Source: Oscillospiraceae bacterium | GTDB lineage: Bacteria; Bacillota; Clostridia; Oscillospirales; Oscillospiraceae | Reading direction: 5' to 3' | DNA: 33,937 nt | NCBI GenBank assembly: GCA_017469795.1 | Contig: JAFUFT010000057.1 | Location: forward strand, 1-33,937 | Shown here: in pieces, positions 8,456 to 15,940 of the stretch | Layout: each line of letters starts with the position of its first letter | Numbering within the stretch: position 1 is the first letter of the stretch | The notes under the pieces: model-generated | What the model saw: only the letters and a program-made list of their open reading frames with translations | Told to the model about the DNA's origin: nothing | Databases searched by the model: none | Position numbers and translations under genes: made by a program

Positions 8456-8545
8456 TCAGTTTTCAGCCTATCCTGCCGCTGTATTTCGTCATTCCGCACA
8501 AGGAAACGCGCTTATTTTTAGTCCGATTTTCCGATAGAATGGGAG

Positions 8546-8551
8546 TATAAT
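8546..8551 (+). promoter_or_regulatory. Probable -10 element of cdd
   Basis: A perfect TATAAT lies 30 bases before the cdd start codon. The region 17 bases further upstream has no good -35 (CCGATT). A second possibility is TTATTT (8512-8517), 17 bases, TAGAAT (8535-8540). Confidence 0.5.
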
Positions 8552-8580
8552 AGAGACAGTTCTCACCGGGAGGTATTGTT

Positions 8581-9000
8581 ATGACGCCGGAAAAGCTGAT
8601 CCGTCTGGCAGAAGAAGCCATGACCCGTGCTTACGCACCATATTCCCGCTACTGTGTTGGAGCGGCGCTGCTCGCCGCAGACGGCAGGGTGTTCCTTGGA
8701 TGCAACATTGAAAACGCCGCTTTCTCCCCGACCATCTGCGCTGAGCGCACCGCGTTTGTCAAAGCGGTCAGCGAAGGCGTCCGGGATTTTTCCGCGATTG
8801 CAATTGTGGGTGGAAAAGGAGGCCGAATCACTGGTCTCTTCCCTCCCTGCGGCGTGTGCAGGCAGGTCATGCGAGAGTTCTGCGGGGATGATTTTATGAT
8901 CTATTTAGGCGGGGCGGACGGTCTGTATGAGACAAGAACGATGTCTGATATCCTGCCGGACAGCTTCTCCGCCGCCGGACAAATGCAGGAATTTAGCTAA
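8581..9000 (+). CDS. cdd: Cytidine deaminase
   Basis: 139 residues, the length of homotetrameric bacterial cytidine deaminases. Zinc site: C53-A-E55 (ICAERTAF, with E55 the proton shuttle) and C90/C93 (PPCGVCRQV). The N-terminal YAPYSRYCVGAALLAADG is the conserved substrate-side segment. It deaminates cytidine and deoxycytidine to uridine and deoxyuridine in pyrimidine salvage. ATG start with GGGAGGT 9 bases upstream. It is monocistronic, ending in the hairpin at 8999-9026 and convergent with the HD-domain gene. Confidence 0.95.
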   Translation: MTPEKLIRLAEEAMTRAYAPYSRYCVGAALLAADGRVFLGCNIENAAFSPTICAERTAFVKAVSEGVRDFSAIAIVGGKGGRITGLFPPCGVCRQVMREFCGDDFMIYLGGADGLYETRTMSDILPDSFSAAGQMQEFS

Positions 9001-9026
9001 AAGGAGCGCACAACGGCGCTCCTTTT
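8999..9026. terminator. Bidirectional terminator after cdd
   Basis: Arms AAAAGGAGCGC (8999-9009) and GCGCTCCTTTT (9016-9026) with a 6-base loop, overlapping the cdd stop codon and followed by further T residues. It also touches the stop codon of the convergent HD-domain gene. Confidence 0.88.
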
Positions 9027-9604
9027 TATTTTCCTTCCAGGAAATAAGTCGCTTCCATATCCGCTACAGATAGCGCAAAGGCCAGCGGGAACTGCTCAAA
9101 GGCTTTCCCTACGCTTCCCTTGTCCTCATTGCCGGAAAAACCCATGTGATACCGGATGGCAAAGGCCTCCTCCCGGCTCAGACGCATGAATCCGGAAAGG
9201 ATATACACAGACTTCTCCCCGTGTCCGTAGGGCATGGGATCATCGAACTGATAAAAGGGCACTTTCTGCCAAACGCCGTTTTCGTCCTTCACATTTCTGG
9301 TACTGATCTTATAACAGCCGATCTTGCAAACATCGTGCAGAAGTGATACCAGCGCGATCGTCTCTTCTGAGTAATTCATGTGGTAAAGATCTTTGACCCG
9401 TTCCCGGTCCATATAGGCCCGGAGGCACTCATAGACGTTGACGCTGTGCTGTGCCAGGCCGCCTTCGTAGGCTCCGTGATAACGGGTACTGGCAGGCGCT
9501 GTGAAGAAATCCGATTTCTCTGTCAGATATTCCAGGAACTTATCCGCCCCTTCCCGATGGATATTGCTCTGATAGATCTGTAAAAAAGTGTCTTTGATTT
9601 CCAT
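9026..9604 (-). CDS. HD-domain phosphohydrolase-like protein
   Basis: 192 residues. A single HD domain is visible: H53 (GGLAQHSVNV), H90-D91 (SLLHDVCKIG), H128 (YGHGEKS), H153 (IRYHMGF) and D182 (VADMEATYF), the arrangement of metal-dependent HD phosphohydrolases. Such proteins cleave nucleotides, cyclic dinucleotides or the 3' ends of nucleic acids; the substrate here is not evident. There is no membrane segment or second domain. It lies 12 bases downstream of the TraX-like gene and is probably co-transcribed with it. All metal-binding positions appear present, so it is likely active. Confidence 0.82.
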   Translation of the reverse strand: MEIKDTFLQIYQSNIHREGADKFLEYLTEKSDFFTAPASTRYHGAYEGGLAQHSVNVYECLRAYMDRERVKDLYHMNYSEETIALVSLLHDVCKIGCYKISTRNVKDENGVWQKVPFYQFDDPMPYGHGEKSVYILSGFMRLSREEAFAIRYHMGFSGNEDKGSVGKAFEQFPLAFALSVADMEATYFLEGK

Positions 9605-9616
9605 TTCGCACTCCCT

Positions 9617-10366
9617 TCATAATTGCAGCTGAATCAGGTACAGGACCAAAAGGTGGGCCGGATAGAATAGATAAAACAGCCATCTGGCATTTTGCCCGCG
9701 TTCTCCGTTATAGCAGCACAAAAGCGCAACCGCAGCCAGACAGCCGAGATAGTACAGCGGCAGCAACATCTGTCCCGCAGACGTCAGCCAAAGACAGGTC
9801 CCTTTGCTCCACCCGTGCCAAATGAGCTGGAACACTGTGACCCAGGTAAAGAGATACAGGATCCTGCGTTTCCGGTCCGGCAGATAATACAGGCCAATTA
9901 CAAGCGCAACACCCCAGGCATTATAGTCCGTTTGTAGAAACCAGCCAAGGCCGATGGCGAGAACCGCAGGCAGAATACGGGCTGCCGTCTTTGGCAGATA
10001 CTGTTCCAGAAGCGGAGCGGAATGGATGGCCAAGGCGCTCAGGAGCATTGTGAATATCACATTCGTCGCGCCCAGCTTCAGCGTTCCATGGAAACACAGC
10101 TGAAACGGGACCTCCGACAGCACGGAGAACATAAAAAGCCGTATCAGATGCTGTTTCGGATCTGAGGTCTTCCGGCAACCTTCCGCCGCAAACCACGCAA
10201 AGATTGGGAAAGCCATCCGTCCGATGACCAGCATGGTGATTCGGATCACCCGTTCCATTTCCATTCCAACCCAAGGAGAAAGCGTCCCGGTTTTAACCAC
10301 AGTTTTCACCGCATGATCCGTCAGCATAGCCAGCATAGCGATCAGCTTCAGTAAGAATTGTGTCAT
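9617..10366 (-). CDS. TraX family integral membrane protein
   Basis: 249 residues, mostly hydrophobic, about 7-8 membrane helices. The start LLKLIAMLAMLTDHAVKTVV and the blocks RIGRMAFPIFAWFAAEG-like (here VIGRMAFPIFAWFAAEG) and RLFMFSVLSEVPFQLCFHG are the hallmark of TraX proteins. F-plasmid TraX acetylates pilin, but chromosomal copies in Firmicutes have no pilin partner and unknown function, probably membrane acyl transfer. ATG start at 10366 with GAGGTAG upstream. No promoter is seen between it and the terminator of the EF-G-like gene, so it may depend on read-through. Confidence 0.85.
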   Translation of the reverse strand: MTQFLLKLIAMLAMLTDHAVKTVVKTGTLSPWVGMEMERVIRITMLVIGRMAFPIFAWFAAEGCRKTSDPKQHLIRLFMFSVLSEVPFQLCFHGTLKLGATNVIFTMLLSALAIHSAPLLEQYLPKTAARILPAVLAIGLGWFLQTDYNAWGVALVIGLYYLPDRKRRILYLFTWVTVFQLIWHGWSKGTCLWLTSAGQMLLPLYYLGCLAAVALLCCYNGERGQNARWLFYLFYPAHLLVLYLIQLQL

Positions 10367-10383
10367 GATTCTACCTCAAAAAA

Positions 10384-10413
10384 CTTACGGACGGACAAAC
10401 GTCCGTCCGTAAG
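10384..10413 (-). terminator. Terminator of the EF-G-like gene
   Basis: Arms CTTACGGACGGAC / GTCCGTCCGTAAG (13 bp, perfect) with a 4-base loop. On the minus strand the stem is followed by a run of six T. It starts 10 bases past the stop codon. Confidence 0.9.
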
Positions 10414-10422
10414 CAGCACAGA

Positions 10423-12489
10423 TTATTCTTCAGCCGCAGCCTTAGCCGCCTCGATGATCGCCTGCTGAGTGGTCATAGGAGCCTCTTCATAACGCACAAA
10501 CTGGAACGTGAAGCTACCGCGGCCCTGGCTCATGGAGCGCAGGTCAATGGCATAGCTCATCATCTCAGCCATGGGAACCTCAGCCTCGACCACCTGATCG
10601 CCATCGGCATTGGGCGTCATGCCCATCACACGGCCACGGCGCTTGTTCAGGTCGCCCATAATATCGCCCATCATGGCGTCCGGAATTGTGACCTGGAGAG
10701 AACCAATGGGCTCAAGGATGACCGGGCCCGCCTTCGGAATACCCTCTTTATAGGCCAAGGACGCAGCGGTCTTAAAGGCCATTTCAGAGGAATCCACGGG
10801 ATGGTAGGAGCCGTCAAGCAGCGTGGCTTTGACAAACACCATGGGATAACCAGCCAGAACGCCCTTTTCACAGGACTCCCGGAGGCCCTTCTCCACGGCA
10901 GGGAAGAAGTTCTTGGGCACGGCGCCGCCAACGACCTTCTCTTCGAAGGTCAGCTCCTCGGTCTCGCCGGGAGAGAATTCGATCACAACATCGCCGAACT
11001 GGCCATGGCCGCCGGACTGCTTCTTATGCCGGCCGCGGACCTGAGCGGTCTTGCGGATGGTTTCGCGGTAGGCTACCTTGGGCTCTCTGAGCTCGCTGTC
11101 CACGCCGAACTTGGTTTTCAGCTTGGAGCAGAGCACGTCGAGATGGATGTCACCGGCGCCGGTGAGGACCATTTCCTTGGTCTCGGGGTTGTTGACCAGC
11201 GTGAAGGACTGATCTTCTTCGCCAAGCCGGGCAAGACCGGAGGCGATCTTTTCTTCCTGCCCCTTGACCTTTGCGTAGATCGCGCGGGAATGGCAGGGTT
11301 CATGATAATCAATGGGATCCAGCGTCAGCGGACGGCCGGGCTGGCATAGCGTATCACCGGTCTTAACGGAGGTCAGCTTGGACACCATTCCGATGTCGCC
11401 GCAGCAGAGCTCCTTGACCTCGGTGCTCTTTTTGCCCTTGACCGTGTAGATATGGCCGAGCTTTTCGGTGTCGCCGGTACGGGCATTCTCCAGGGCCAGA
11501 TCTGCGGTAACATTGCCGGAAATGACCTTGAAGTAGGACTGCTTGCCGTACTGGTCAGACACGGTCTTGAACACAAAGATCACAGGGGTCTCGGTGGGAG
11601 CGCAGTTGATCGTAACATCCTCGCCCTTTTCATTCACCGCGTGCTGTGCATATCCCTCAGTGGGATTCGGCGCAAAGTCGACCAGGCCGCGGATCAGAGA
11701 TTCCGTGCCCATGCCGGTCATGGCGCTGCCGCAGAATACGGGAACCAGAGACAGATCCTTCACGCCCTGATTGATGCCGGCAATGATCTCATCCAGCGTG
11801 AATTCCTCGCCCTCGAAGAACTTTTCCATATTCTCCTCAGAGGTCTCGGCGACCGCTTCGCACAGGAATTCATAATACTCGTCCACACGATCAGTAAGAT
11901 CCGCGGGAATATCGACCTTCTGGGTCTTGCCGCCGCCGGAAAGATAGGCATCCTTGTGGATGATATCTACAATGCCAACCGACTTATCCCCTTCCATGAT
12001 GGGAATGGTAATGGGGGCAAGGGTTTTGCCGAACTTCTCCCGCAGCTGCTCAAAGGTCTTATAGAAATCCGCATGCTCTTCGTCCAGCTTGGAAACATAG
12101 ACAAACTTCGGCAGTTTCCGCTCAAACAGATACTTCCAGGACTTCTCCGTGCCGACACCCACACCGTTCTTGGCAGAGACCACGATCACGCCCGCGTCAA
12201 CGACACGAACAGACTGCATAACCTCGCCGGCAAAGTCGAAGTAGCCGGGGTTGTCCAGCAGATTGATCTTGGACTTGCCGTATTCCACGGGGATGATGGA
12301 GGTGGAAATGGAATATTTCCGCTTGATTTCCTCCGGATCAAAGTCGCTGATGGTGGTGCCGTCAGCAGACTTACCGAGACGGTCCGTACCCTTGGTGAAA
12401 AACAGCATGCTCTCCGCCAGCGCCGTCTTACCGTCGCCGCCATGGCCGATTAAGCAGATGTTTCTGATGTCTTGAGCGGTATAGCTCAT
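10423..12489 (-). CDS. EF-G-like translation GTPase paralogue with altered G motifs
   Basis: 688 residues with the five-domain plan of elongation factor G, ending in PMAEMMSYAIDLRSMSQGRGSFTFQFVRYEEAP, the domain V signature. The G motifs differ from true EF-G: G1 is GHGGDGKT (15-22) instead of AHIDAGKT, switch I is KYSISTSI (58-65) instead of RGITI, G3 is DNPGYFDF (79-86) so the catalytic His is Tyr83, and G4 is SKLD (133-136) instead of NKMD. Domain IV keeps the tip region (LDGSYHPVDSSEMAFKTAA). These are features of the EF-G-like (EF-G2) subfamily rather than the translocase FusA. The role is unknown; recycling, backup translocation or a slow-GTPase ribosome factor are possible. RBS AAAGGGGC, promoter at 12566-12594, own terminator. 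Confidence 0.9.
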   Translation of the reverse strand: MSYTAQDIRNICLIGHGGDGKTALAESMLFFTKGTDRLGKSADGTTISDFDPEEIKRKYSISTSIIPVEYGKSKINLLDNPGYFDFAGEVMQSVRVVDAGVIVVSAKNGVGVGTEKSWKYLFERKLPKFVYVSKLDEEHADFYKTFEQLREKFGKTLAPITIPIMEGDKSVGIVDIIHKDAYLSGGGKTQKVDIPADLTDRVDEYYEFLCEAVAETSEENMEKFFEGEEFTLDEIIAGINQGVKDLSLVPVFCGSAMTGMGTESLIRGLVDFAPNPTEGYAQHAVNEKGEDVTINCAPTETPVIFVFKTVSDQYGKQSYFKVISGNVTADLALENARTGDTEKLGHIYTVKGKKSTEVKELCCGDIGMVSKLTSVKTGDTLCQPGRPLTLDPIDYHEPCHSRAIYAKVKGQEEKIASGLARLGEEDQSFTLVNNPETKEMVLTGAGDIHLDVLCSKLKTKFGVDSELREPKVAYRETIRKTAQVRGRHKKQSGGHGQFGDVVIEFSPGETEELTFEEKVVGGAVPKNFFPAVEKGLRESCEKGVLAGYPMVFVKATLLDGSYHPVDSSEMAFKTAASLAYKEGIPKAGPVILEPIGSLQVTIPDAMMGDIMGDLNKRRGRVMGMTPNADGDQVVEAEVPMAEMMSYAIDLRSMSQGRGSFTFQFVRYEEAPMTTQQAIIEAAKAAAEE

Positions 12490-12507
12490 AAGAATTGCCC
12501 CTTTCCG

Positions 12508-12544
12508 ATCCGGTGCCGCATCTCAAAGAGAATAAGGCCCGGAT
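12508..12544 (-). promoter_or_regulatory. 5'-leader hairpin of the EF-G-like gene
   Basis: ATCCGG (12508-12513) can pair with CCGGAT (12539-12544), extended by GCC/GGC (12515-12517 / 12536-12538). The structure lies in the transcribed leader immediately ahead of the ribosome binding site. It could modulate translation or be incidental. Confidence 0.35.
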
Positions 12545-12565
12545 TCTGCTTTCAGTCTGCATTTG

Positions 12566-12594
12566 ATTATATACGATGGTACAAGTATTTTCAA
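12566..12594 (-). promoter_or_regulatory. Sigma-A promoter of the EF-G-like gene
   Basis: Minus strand: -35 TTGAAA (12589-12594), 17-base spacer, -10 TATAAT (12566-12571). The leader to the ATG at 12489 is about 70 bases. Confidence 0.72.
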
Positions 12595-12699
12595 TGAGAA
12601 CGTATTTATTTTGTGCATTCTGCCAGTTGCTTTTGTGGATATTCCATTTTTCACGGTTTTTCAATACATAAGGTAGTTTTCTGTCCGATCTGCGTCAGA

Positions 12700-14937
12700 T
12701 TAACGGATCACATGACGGGACCAGCCTTCCACAACAAGGAAGGTGACCGTCTGAATCAGAAGCAGGCGTCCCGCCGAGATCAGTTCCGTGCCATTGGCAA
12801 TTCCGGACACGGTCACGCCGAATAAAAGCAGGGACGTGACAATAGATCCCGCCGTCATGACCCAGCCCATGGTATGCATACGCCGGGCTCCGGCCACAAG
12901 ACGGCTGTACGCCGTAATTCCCTCTGCCATCAGATAGCCGCAGACGATTCCGCGGGAGAAACGAGCGGGATCGGCAAGTTTCCATCGGGTGTTTACCTTC
13001 GGACAAATGATTTCACCCACAGGAATTTTGAACCAGGTTTTCATATAGGAGGGGTTAACGCTCAGATGCTTCATGGCGGCAAGGGGTGTAAGCCGCGGCT
13101 GCTGAACAAATCTTGCAAATCCTGAGGCGGAGCCGGCCTTCACCCGATATCGAATGGCAAACAGTCCGGCAATTTGCCCGTTCAGCGCAATAAACAGTCC
13201 GTTTTTCGGCGCGTCCTTCGGGGGCATGGCGCCCATCAGCTGCATGAAATTATAGGTTCCGACTGCAACGGTCACGCCATGAATCTGACCGGAGAGGCCG
13301 CCCTCCGTCACCTGAAATCTGCTGACGTGGTGAACCTGTCCGCCTGTCTCCTGCAGGAGCTTGTAAAATGGCTCAGAGAGACTGTTATCCGCTCGAAATA
13401 CGAGAGACGCGCCATAGGAGACCAAAAGCTGCGCCGTCTGATTTCCATACACTCTGACTCCACGGCGTGAGATCGTACCGGCAGGAAACAGATCGGAATC
13501 GTAGGCAAGCACCGTCTTCCGGCCAGAGAGCATCTTTGCGCCGTACCATCCGGCCAGCACGCCGCTCCGACCTAAGACGCCGGACAGAAGCGAGAAGGAT
13601 CTGGCTCCGGTCATGGCGGCTGCGACCGGCATCGCAACGGTCAGCAGCGTCACAATAACGGAAAGATAATTGTTTCCCGTTCTGGCGGACAGATAAGCGC
13701 CGGTAATCAGGCATACAGCCAGCAGGAACATACTGAAAATCGACCATCCGGTGTGCCAGCTGTCCCGTTCCTCCAGATGGCGGACAAATCCGGAATTCCC
13801 TGCGGGCGCTTTGCCAATGCAGTCCATATGCTCCCAAAGATTCCTGCGGACCCGGACCGCAGTCCGGTTTTTCCGTCCCAAGACGGCCCGTAAAGATCGA
13901 AGTCTGGAACGAATGTTCATCAGATCGGACATTCCGCTGAGACACCAGCCAATCGTCAGCAGCGGCAAAAGCGTCTGTGCATTCCGCTGAGAAATTGCCT
14001 CCAGCGCGCTCAGGACTGTGGTGACAAGCAGCAGAGATTCATAGGAAAAGCGGAGATAAGCTGCGTCGCGCACACCATTTACTGCTGTGCGCCAGCAGAT
14101 TCCAACCGAAATAACCGCCAGGATCAAGGCAACGAAAACGCCAGTCTCCCCACCCAGGAATCCAAGAAGCATCCATGAAAACCGCCGTCCCATCAGCGCC
14201 ATCAGCATCAGTACAAGGATCACCGTACGAATCGGATTCAACATTCCGTACACCCGTTCCACCTTGCTGTAATGTCGTTCTGCGGCTTTCAGGGAAGCGC
14301 CGTTGTCCGGAAGATCCTCCCGTTGACGGGAGCGGATCTCCTCCAGCGTCTGGGTCAGGCTCTTCAGCACGCCGTCCCGCACAGTCCCCTTGGGGATCTT
14401 TTTTAGTTTCTTGGCAGGACGATAGATCGGTTTGACCTCTTTTTTCAGCCTCTTTGCGGAGAGAGGTGTGTTCTGCTGAGGTTTTTCAGGTTCCTTCTCT
14501 TCAGGCTCCTGGGGATTCTGTTCATCCGGAGACGCTTCCGGTTCTGCCGGCGCCGGTACTCCCGCTTCCTCGGAGGAGTCCTGCGGTTCGTTTTCTGCAT
14601 GATCGTCCGGCTCAGGATCTGCGTCTTCCATTTCTGCCGGCTCCTCAGGCTGGGATTCCGGGATAAACTCCGGTTCCCCATGAAAAGAGGTTGCCACCGC
14701 CTGGGCAATCACATCCGCCAGCTCTGACTCCGACTGGGCCGTGTACTCCGGCATGACGATTTGTTCAAACTCAAACTCCGGCAAATCCACAGAAGGTTCC
14801 GGTTCGGAGGGCTCGGCCTCTATGGCCGTGAGATCCGGCTCCGGCAGATCCATCCACACGTCAAGGGTCTGCTGTTCCGGTTCAAAATCCGCTTCCCAGC
14901 CGGGAACAGCATTCCGTTTATCTTCCTCGTAAGACAT
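12700..14937 (-). CDS. Membrane protein resembling a catalytically inactive P-type ATPase, with an acidic N-terminal extension
   Basis: 745 residues. Residues 1-160 are acidic, Pro/Glu-rich and probably disordered; 160-185 are basic (KRLKKEVKPIYRPAKKLKK). Membrane segments lie near 235-250, 255-280, 300-318, 398-416 and 424-446, with a C-terminal pair near 690-712 and 720-738. The order matches P1B-type ATPases: the M4-like helix holds AMP (435-437) where CPC is expected, 472-490 (GRKTVLAYDSDLFPAGTIS) sits where VVFDKTGTLT belongs, 546-565 (GLSGQIHGVTVAVGTYNF) matches the N-domain GxVxGxxVxVGN block, and 580-600 matches the P-domain start. The phosphorylation motif DKTGT, TGD and GDGxND are absent. 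It follows rlmB by 19 bases in an operon. Role unknown; a regulatory or sensing pseudoenzyme is inferred. Confidence 0.72.
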   Translation of the reverse strand: MSYEEDKRNAVPGWEADFEPEQQTLDVWMDLPEPDLTAIEAEPSEPEPSVDLPEFEFEQIVMPEYTAQSESELADVIAQAVATSFHGEPEFIPESQPEEPAEMEDADPEPDDHAENEPQDSSEEAGVPAPAEPEASPDEQNPQEPEEKEPEKPQQNTPLSAKRLKKEVKPIYRPAKKLKKIPKGTVRDGVLKSLTQTLEEIRSRQREDLPDNGASLKAAERHYSKVERVYGMLNPIRTVILVLMLMALMGRRFSWMLLGFLGGETGVFVALILAVISVGICWRTAVNGVRDAAYLRFSYESLLLVTTVLSALEAISQRNAQTLLPLLTIGWCLSGMSDLMNIRSRLRSLRAVLGRKNRTAVRVRRNLWEHMDCIGKAPAGNSGFVRHLEERDSWHTGWSIFSMFLLAVCLITGAYLSARTGNNYLSVIVTLLTVAMPVAAAMTGARSFSLLSGVLGRSGVLAGWYGAKMLSGRKTVLAYDSDLFPAGTISRRGVRVYGNQTAQLLVSYGASLVFRADNSLSEPFYKLLQETGGQVHHVSRFQVTEGGLSGQIHGVTVAVGTYNFMQLMGAMPPKDAPKNGLFIALNGQIAGLFAIRYRVKAGSASGFARFVQQPRLTPLAAMKHLSVNPSYMKTWFKIPVGEIICPKVNTRWKLADPARFSRGIVCGYLMAEGITAYSRLVAGARRMHTMGWVMTAGSIVTSLLLFGVTVSGIANGTELISAGRLLLIQTVTFLVVEGWSRHVIR

Positions 14938-14956
14938 GAATAATCAGCCTTTCGTT

Positions 14957-15715
14957 TTATTTAATCCTCTGGCGCACCGCTTCGTACAGCAGGATCGCCG
15001 CGGCATTGGAAGCGTTCAGGGAATCAATATGCCCCTTCATGGGGATACTGACCATAAAATCGCAGGATTCCGCCACAAGACGGCCAATACCGCTTCCCTC
15101 TGAGCCGATGACGATGGCGCACGGCCCGGTCAGATCGGTACGGTAGAGCGACTCCGCTCCATCAGCGGCTGTACCGTAGATCCAGATTCCCCGATCCTTG
15201 AGCTGCTGCATGACAGCCGCAAGGTTGTTGACCCGGGCAATCGGAAGATATTCCATCGCGCCCGCGGATGACTTTGCAACCACAGCCGTCAGACCGGAAT
15301 TCCGCCGTTTGGGAATAATAACGCCGTGGGCGCCAGCACAGTCTGCGGTACGGATGATTGCTCCGAGATTGTGCGGATCGGTGATCTCATCACAAATCAC
15401 GACCAAAGGAGCCTCCCCCCGCGCCTCTGCCAGGGAAAGAATATCCTCTACCGTAGAATACCTGACTGCAGCGGCCATGGCGATCACGCCCTGATGGGCG
15501 CCGGTCTGACTCATGGTATCCAGTTTGCGCCTGTCACAATACGTGACTACAGCACCGCTTTTTTTCGCCAGAGATGCAATATACCGCAGGGTGCTGTCCG
15601 TGTCCCCGGAGGCCAGAAATACTTTATCGATGGTCCTTCCGGCCTTCAACGCTTCTGTGACAGCGTTGCGTCCCTCTAATAATCCCTCATTGGGCTGTTC
15701 CGTAGTTTTACGCAT
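14957..15715 (-). CDS. rlmB: 23S rRNA (guanosine-2'-O)-methyltransferase, TrmH/RlmB family
   Basis: 252 residues with an N-terminal substrate-binding domain (LLEGRNAVTEALKAG) and a C-terminal SPOUT knot methyltransferase domain. The three SpoU motifs are present: NLGAIIRTAD (116-125), IVIGSEGSGI (201-210) and IPMKGHIDSLNASNA (224-238). Members methylate the ribose 2'-OH of G2251 in 23S rRNA or of nearby sites; the exact target cannot be told apart by eye. ATG start at 15715 with GGAGGA close upstream. It is the first gene of a two-gene minus-strand operon and divergent from ftsH. Confidence 0.92.
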   Translation of the reverse strand: MRKTTEQPNEGLLEGRNAVTEALKAGRTIDKVFLASGDTDSTLRYIASLAKKSGAVVTYCDRRKLDTMSQTGAHQGVIAMAAAVRYSTVEDILSLAEARGEAPLVVICDEITDPHNLGAIIRTADCAGAHGVIIPKRRNSGLTAVVAKSSAGAMEYLPIARVNNLAAVMQQLKDRGIWIYGTAADGAESLYRTDLTGPCAIVIGSEGSGIGRLVAESCDFMVSIPMKGHIDSLNASNAAAILLYEAVRQRIK

Positions 15716-15743
15716 ACTTCCTCCAAAAATGAATAGTCATTGT

Positions 15744-15773
15744 ATTATATCACGAACGTTGCAGCAAGAGCAA
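15744..15773 (-). promoter_or_regulatory. Probable promoter of rlmB
   Basis: Minus strand: -35 TTGCTC (15768-15773), 18-base spacer, -10 TATAAT (15744-15749), about 28 bases before the rlmB start. Confidence 0.62.
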
Positions 15774-15856
15774 GTCTGACTTGGGAAAACGCGAATTTCT
15801 TTCTAACGCCGCACTGCAAATTCACAGAAAGTTTACCTTATTATAGCGGTATTTTG

Positions 15857-15885
15857 TTGTTTTCGGTGGAATTGTATGCTATATT
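15857..15885 (+). promoter_or_regulatory. Probable promoter of ftsH
   Basis: -35 TTGTTT (15857-15862), 17-base spacer, -10 TATATT (15880-15885) with a TG extension at 15877-15878. It lies about 55 bases ahead of the GTG start of ftsH. Confidence 0.6.
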
Positions 15886-15940
15886 TTTATCTGCAGAATT
15901 TGCATATCGCATTCTGATCTGTCTCAAAGGAGGCTTTTTT

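Noticed and set aside
12700..14937. Functional heavy-metal P-type ATPase
   Set aside because: The DKTGT, TGD, GDGxND and CPC motifs are all absent.
15740..15940. Longer N-terminus for FtsH, open back to 15740
   Set aside because: It runs through the ftsH promoter and overlaps the rlmB promoter; the added residues are unlike FtsH, while GTG at 15941 has AAAGGAGG at good distance.
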